Assembly (NCBI GenBank): GCA_017994375.1
Contig: JAGOLA010000004.1
Span: forward strand, 1-43,025
Length of the DNA: 43,025 nt
Origin: Candidatus Omnitrophota bacterium
Lineage (GTDB): Bacteria > Omnitrophota > Gorgyraeia > Duberdicusellales > 4484-171
Direction of reading: 5' to 3'
A program made the translations under genes and the position numbers. Below the pieces are notes generated by a model, which was not told where the DNA came from, ran no database searches, and saw nothing but the letters and a program-made list of their open reading frames with translations. Below are positions 40,195 through 43,025 of this stretch, one piece after another (position 1 is the first letter of the stretch; every line of letters begins with the position of its first letter).

Positions 40195-41069
40195 TAAAAC
40201 CTCTGGTGTCAATAATTATCCTTTCAGCTTTACGTAAAGCCTGCACCCAAAGATGCTTAAAAAGTATAGATAAATTCACTATGGTTAGCCATGAAATTAT
40301 CATCGTTGACATGGGTGGCGATAAAAATATAAAAAAATGGCTGATTGGCGAAGAGAAAAAACGTAATAATTTAAAAGTTATTTTTAATGCTGGTAATGTT
40401 GGGACATCCCGGGGCAGAAACCAAGGAATAAAAATAGCGCAAGGTAAATACATTGTTTTTTTAGATAACGATATAGTAGTAAGCAAATATTGGCTCTTTG
40501 CTCTTATAGAGACATTTAGAAGATGGCCTAAAATTGCCTCGGCCGGCTCTAAAATAATTTGCCCTAATAACTATGTGTATATTGGCGATAAATATATATA
40601 TGACACTAACGATAAAGGTATAAGAAAAATAGGATTAAAGGTAATAAAACCTTATCTAAGCAGTGATTCTAAAATAAATATAGAGAAAGAAGTACCTTGG
40701 TATTCTACCGGTTGCCTTATGGTTTATAGTAGTATTCTAAAAAATATAGGAGCATTTGATGAAAATTTATTCTCTATCGAGGAAGATAAAGATTTATGTT
40801 TAAAAATCAAAAAAATAGGTAAAAAAATTATTTATTGCCCTAAATCTTATGTAATCCATGACCGTATCCGTGATAGTTTCTATGAAAACCATATCCGCTA
40901 TAAAGATATCGGGCGCTTAAAAAAAGATATTTCTTATTTCGAGGCTAAGTGGGACCGTAAAGTCGAATTAATCTATTCTAAAAAAGCCCTAAAAGATATC
41001 GGCTATTCAGAAATATTAATAAAACAGATGACTATTGGCAGATTAAAAGATTTTTTTAGTGTCGCCTGA
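40191..41069 (+). CDS. Family 2 glycosyltransferase (rhamnosyltransferase-like)
   Basis: 292 residues, GT-A. VSIIILSALRKACTQRCL, HEIIIVDMGGDKN, NAGNVGTSRGRNQGIKIA, metal site FLDNDIVV, and the acceptor-side signature WYSTGCLMVYSSILKNIGAF with EEDKDLCLKIKKIG. The VDMGGDK segment is at the place where VDNGSTD is usual. It transfers a deoxyhexose or hexose to an envelope glycan. It overlaps the upstream gene by 4 bp and precedes the radical SAM gene by 10 bp. Confidence 0.87.
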   Translation: MIKPLVSIIILSALRKACTQRCLKSIDKFTMVSHEIIIVDMGGDKNIKKWLIGEEKKRNNLKVIFNAGNVGTSRGRNQGIKIAQGKYIVFLDNDIVVSKYWLFALIETFRRWPKIASAGSKIICPNNYVYIGDKYIYDTNDKGIRKIGLKVIKPYLSSDSKINIEKEVPWYSTGCLMVYSSILKNIGAFDENLFSIEEDKDLCLKIKKIGKKIIYCPKSYVIHDRIRDSFYENHIRYKDIGRLKKDISYFEAKWDRKVELIYSKKALKDIGYSEILIKQMTIGRLKDFFSVA

Positions 41070-41079
41070 TAAAACTAGT

Positions 41080-42453
41080 ATGTATAAAAAAGTATACCTT
41101 GTTTCTCCTTCTCTTTCCCCTTTCTCCGAAAAACTTAAGGCCCAAACACCACCCGTAGGCTTAGGTTATATCGCTTCAATGTTAGATACAAACAATATCG
41201 AATATCAAGTATGCGATATGAATTTAGGTTATCCTCTCCCTTGGCTTATTAAGCAAATAAACTATTTTAAACCGGATTTAGTTGCTTTTACTACTCACTC
41301 ACTCCTACAACATAAAGTAATATATAGTTTAATAAATAAAATTTCCGGCTGTGGTTTCGATACTGTTATCGGTGGCCCTCTTGTATCTAGCTTAGGTACT
41401 AATGTGCTTAAGGAAAGTAACGTAACCTATGCTATAAAATACGAAGGGGAATATGCCATATTAGAATTATGTAAGGGCAACCAGCCTAAAGATATAAAAA
41501 ATTTGATCTATAGAGAAAACGGCAATATTATTGAGAATGAAGATAGACCTAGAATAAAAAGCCTCGATGAAATACCTTTCCCCAGATATAAAAAATTTGA
41601 ATTAGAGAAGTATCTCGATAAAAGAATTCATATTTTATCCTCAAGAGGTTGCCCTAATAATTGTAGCTTTTGCCAATTTAAAGTGCTTTCTGGAAATGAA
41701 TTTAGACCGAGGGGATTAGAAAATGTATTAGAAGAAATCAAATATTGGTATGCCAAAGGTTATAGAGAAATCGAATTTTGCGACGACAACTTAAACATTG
41801 ATAAAAATAGAATTTATAAATTATGCGAACTCATCAAAAAAAATAATCTAAAGAATTTAGAGTTAATCGCTGGGTATGTATCTGTTAATAATCTGGATAA
41901 AGATTTATTAGCTTTAATGAAAAGTTCCGGATTTAAGAAACTTTCTTTGGGAGTAGAAAGCGGAAGCGATAAAGTACTAAAAACAATAGGTAAACCCCAA
42001 ACTGTGTTGCAAATCAAAAAAGCTATAAAAGAATCTTGTAAAATCGGCCTAGCAGTAAATCTAGATATGACTATAGGTCATCCCAAAGAAAAAGTAACGG
42101 ATGTTTTTAAAAGCATATTACTTTCGCTTACTTACCCTATCGCGAATGCCTATTTCTGGAACCTAATACCTTTGCCAAACACAAAGCTATATAACTGGGT
42201 AAAACGTAATAATTACTTTGTCATACCAATTGAAAAGTATGCTAATTTCGACATAAAAAAGATTAATGAAACTCCGGTATTTGAAACTTCCGAATTTAAG
42301 GCCGGGCAACGAAAAATAATGCTTTTGCTGTCACATAAAGTTACGGGTTACATAAAAATAAAAAATAAATGTAGGTTATTTCTTAGGAAGCTTTTTTTAG
42401 ATATGCGAATATGCCTTCTCCCAAGGTATAAGCTCAATATTTTTCTGTCTTAA
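41080..42453 (+). CDS. B12-binding-domain radical SAM protein
   Basis: 457 residues from the ATG at 41080; an in-frame GTG at 41059 would overlap the GT2 stop. The N-terminal cobalamin-binding-like half (TPPVGLGYIASMLD, VIGGPLVSSLGT, IKYEGEYAILEL) lacks a DxHxxG. The radical SAM Cys triad is Cys191, Cys195 and Cys198 in SSRGCPNNCSFC; the rest of the barrel includes EFCDDNLNIDKNR, SLGVESGSDKVLKTIG and DMTIGHPKE. Members carry out methylations, cyclisations or rearrangements; the substrate is unknown, though the context suggests an envelope sugar or lipid. The last 57 bp overlap the convergent YdjC gene. Confidence 0.87.
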   Translation: MYKKVYLVSPSLSPFSEKLKAQTPPVGLGYIASMLDTNNIEYQVCDMNLGYPLPWLIKQINYFKPDLVAFTTHSLLQHKVIYSLINKISGCGFDTVIGGPLVSSLGTNVLKESNVTYAIKYEGEYAILELCKGNQPKDIKNLIYRENGNIIENEDRPRIKSLDEIPFPRYKKFELEKYLDKRIHILSSRGCPNNCSFCQFKVLSGNEFRPRGLENVLEEIKYWYAKGYREIEFCDDNLNIDKNRIYKLCELIKKNNLKNLELIAGYVSVNNLDKDLLALMKSSGFKKLSLGVESGSDKVLKTIGKPQTVLQIKKAIKESCKIGLAVNLDMTIGHPKEKVTDVFKSILLSLTYPIANAYFWNLIPLPNTKLYNWVKRNNYFVIPIEKYANFDIKKINETPVFETSEFKAGQRKIMLLLSHKVTGYIKIKNKCRLFLRKLFLDMRICLLPRYKLNIFLS

Positions 42454-43025
42454 TAAACTTTTAGTATCGTTAGAGACTGCATAATCGAAATCGCATTGTC
42501 GACGTAAACTCTTTTTGGTTATAGTTCTTAATTCAAAATCATTATAACCGCAATGCAAGATAAGCTCGGATACGCCATAAGGAAGCCTTTTTAACCAATT
42601 ATCATACCTTAGTTTCTTTTTTCTGGCCGGTATATCGTAAGATTCTTTAAAAGATTTAAAAAGAACTTTGGTGTTATTTTTTTCTAAAAAAGCTTTTTCT
42701 TTTAGAAATGGTGAGCGAAAGGGTAGGTCGAATTTACGGCAAAGATAAAGAATCACCGGTAAAAAATCAGTTCTTCCTGTGACTTCGAAGTGAAGCGCAA
42801 ACATATGGCAATCTAAATGTGTGGGTATTAAGTTGCACTTGATAACTTTTTTTATCTGATTTTCTAATTCTATTTTTACCTCTTCTTGCTTAGCATATTT
42901 CGATAAAGAACGAATAGTCTTGTGAAAATATCCTTTCTTATTAATAAGAGAAGGGACGTCTTTTATAGAACTTATGGGACCATAATGTAACTTAGAGAAT
43001 TCGCTGGTGAGGGTAAGATGAACAC
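42397..43025 (-). CDS. ChbG/YdjC-type carbohydrate deacetylase (5'-truncated)
   Basis: The minus-strand frame is open from the right window edge to the stop at 42397, giving 208 residues without the N-terminus; a Met inside it (about 42804) is not the true start. It carries HLTLTSEFSKLHYGPISS and THLDCHMFALH, the metal-binding HLDxH motif of YdjC-type deacetylases, which remove acetyl from N-acetylated oligosaccharides. It converges on the radical SAM gene and overlaps it by 57 bp. Likely a glycan-processing enzyme belonging to a minus-strand unit that continues beyond the window. Confidence 0.82.
   Translation of the reverse strand, partial: VHLTLTSEFSKLHYGPISSIKDVPSLINKKGYFHKTIRSLSKYAKQEEVKIELENQIKKVIKCNLIPTHLDCHMFALHFEVTGRTDFLPVILYLCRKFDLPFRSPFLKEKAFLEKNNTKVLFKSFKESYDIPARKKKLRYDNWLKRLPYGVSELILHCGYNDFELRTITKKSLRRQCDFDYAVSNDTKSLLRQKNIELIPWEKAYSHI

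Noticed and set aside
1-43025. CRISPR arrays, tRNA/rRNA genes, insertion sequences, phage attachment sites
   Set aside because: No regularly spaced direct repeats, no tRNA-like CCA ends with matching arms, and no transposase or integrase motifs were seen; a dedicated search tool could still find a small RNA that I missed.

Overview
The window looks like part of a low-GC, Gram-negative, anaerobic or microaerophilic bacterium. Outer-membrane export (a Wza-type protein), a heptosyltransferase, a PEP-CTERM protein and a XrtA/EpsH1-type exopolysaccharide (EPS) locus sit next to superoxide reductase, rubrerythrins, a flavodiiron protein and hybrid cluster protein. This mix fits the candidate phylum Omnitrophota and some neighbouring groups. 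That placement is inference from gene content, not a phylogeny. I saw no rRNA, tRNA, CRISPR array or transposase.

Region 1 (1-17592, all minus strand) is an EPS locus. A candidate sigma-54 promoter at 17577-17592 leads into a 59-residue MerR-like regulator, then the Wza-like exporter, Wzz-like chain-length protein, ExeA-like ATPase, BY-type tyrosine kinase, a phosphohexomutase, an undecaprenol/diacylglycerol kinase, a sugar nucleotidyltransferase and a UDP-sugar 4-epimerase. A small Ser/Gly-rich protein with both a lipobox and a PEP-CTERM tail follows, behind its own candidate sigma-70 promoter and two palindromes. Beyond it lies a visibly more AT-rich assembly module: UDP-HexNAc dehydrogenase, two exosortase-associated GT4 transferases, UDP-GlcNAc 2-epimerase, a flippase, a GT2-GT4 fusion and an O-antigen-ligase-like protein cut by the window edge. 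No exosortase gene is in the window.

Region 2 (17847-29565, all minus strand) is a tightly packed run of 20 genes headed by a Fur/PerR regulator. It holds an FNR-like reductase, rubrerythrin, a NifU-like scaffold, superoxide reductase, ferritin, a Cys/Lys-rich miniprotein, a thiol peroxidase fused to pterin carbinolamine dehydratase, a DJ-1/PfpI protein, three short ferritin-like diiron proteins, an out-of-place GT2, hybrid cluster protein, an ArsC-type reductase, rubredoxin, flavodiiron protein, glutaredoxin, a zinc ribbon and a thioredoxin-reductase-like flavoprotein. Together it reads as an O2/superoxide/peroxide/NO/iron defence island in which reducing power would flow through flavoproteins and rubredoxin to the diiron and SOR enzymes. 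The head promoter is strong, close to leaderless, and abutted by a Fur/PerR-like box. A second promoter is likely in front of rubredoxin-fprA.

Region 3 (29793-32007, plus) is a three-gene set: WaaP-like kinase fold, GNAT-like protein and PIG-L deacetylase. Region 4 (32019-34403, minus) is a cobalamin-dependent methionine synthase without its reactivation domain. Region 5 (34480-42453, plus) is a surface glycan or LPS-core cluster: GT4, a probable GT-B protein split by an A7 frameshift, heptosyltransferase II behind a good promoter, a second large GT-B-like protein, a GT2 and a B12-type radical SAM protein. A ChbG/YdjC-type deacetylase runs in from the right edge and overlaps the radical SAM gene tail to tail.
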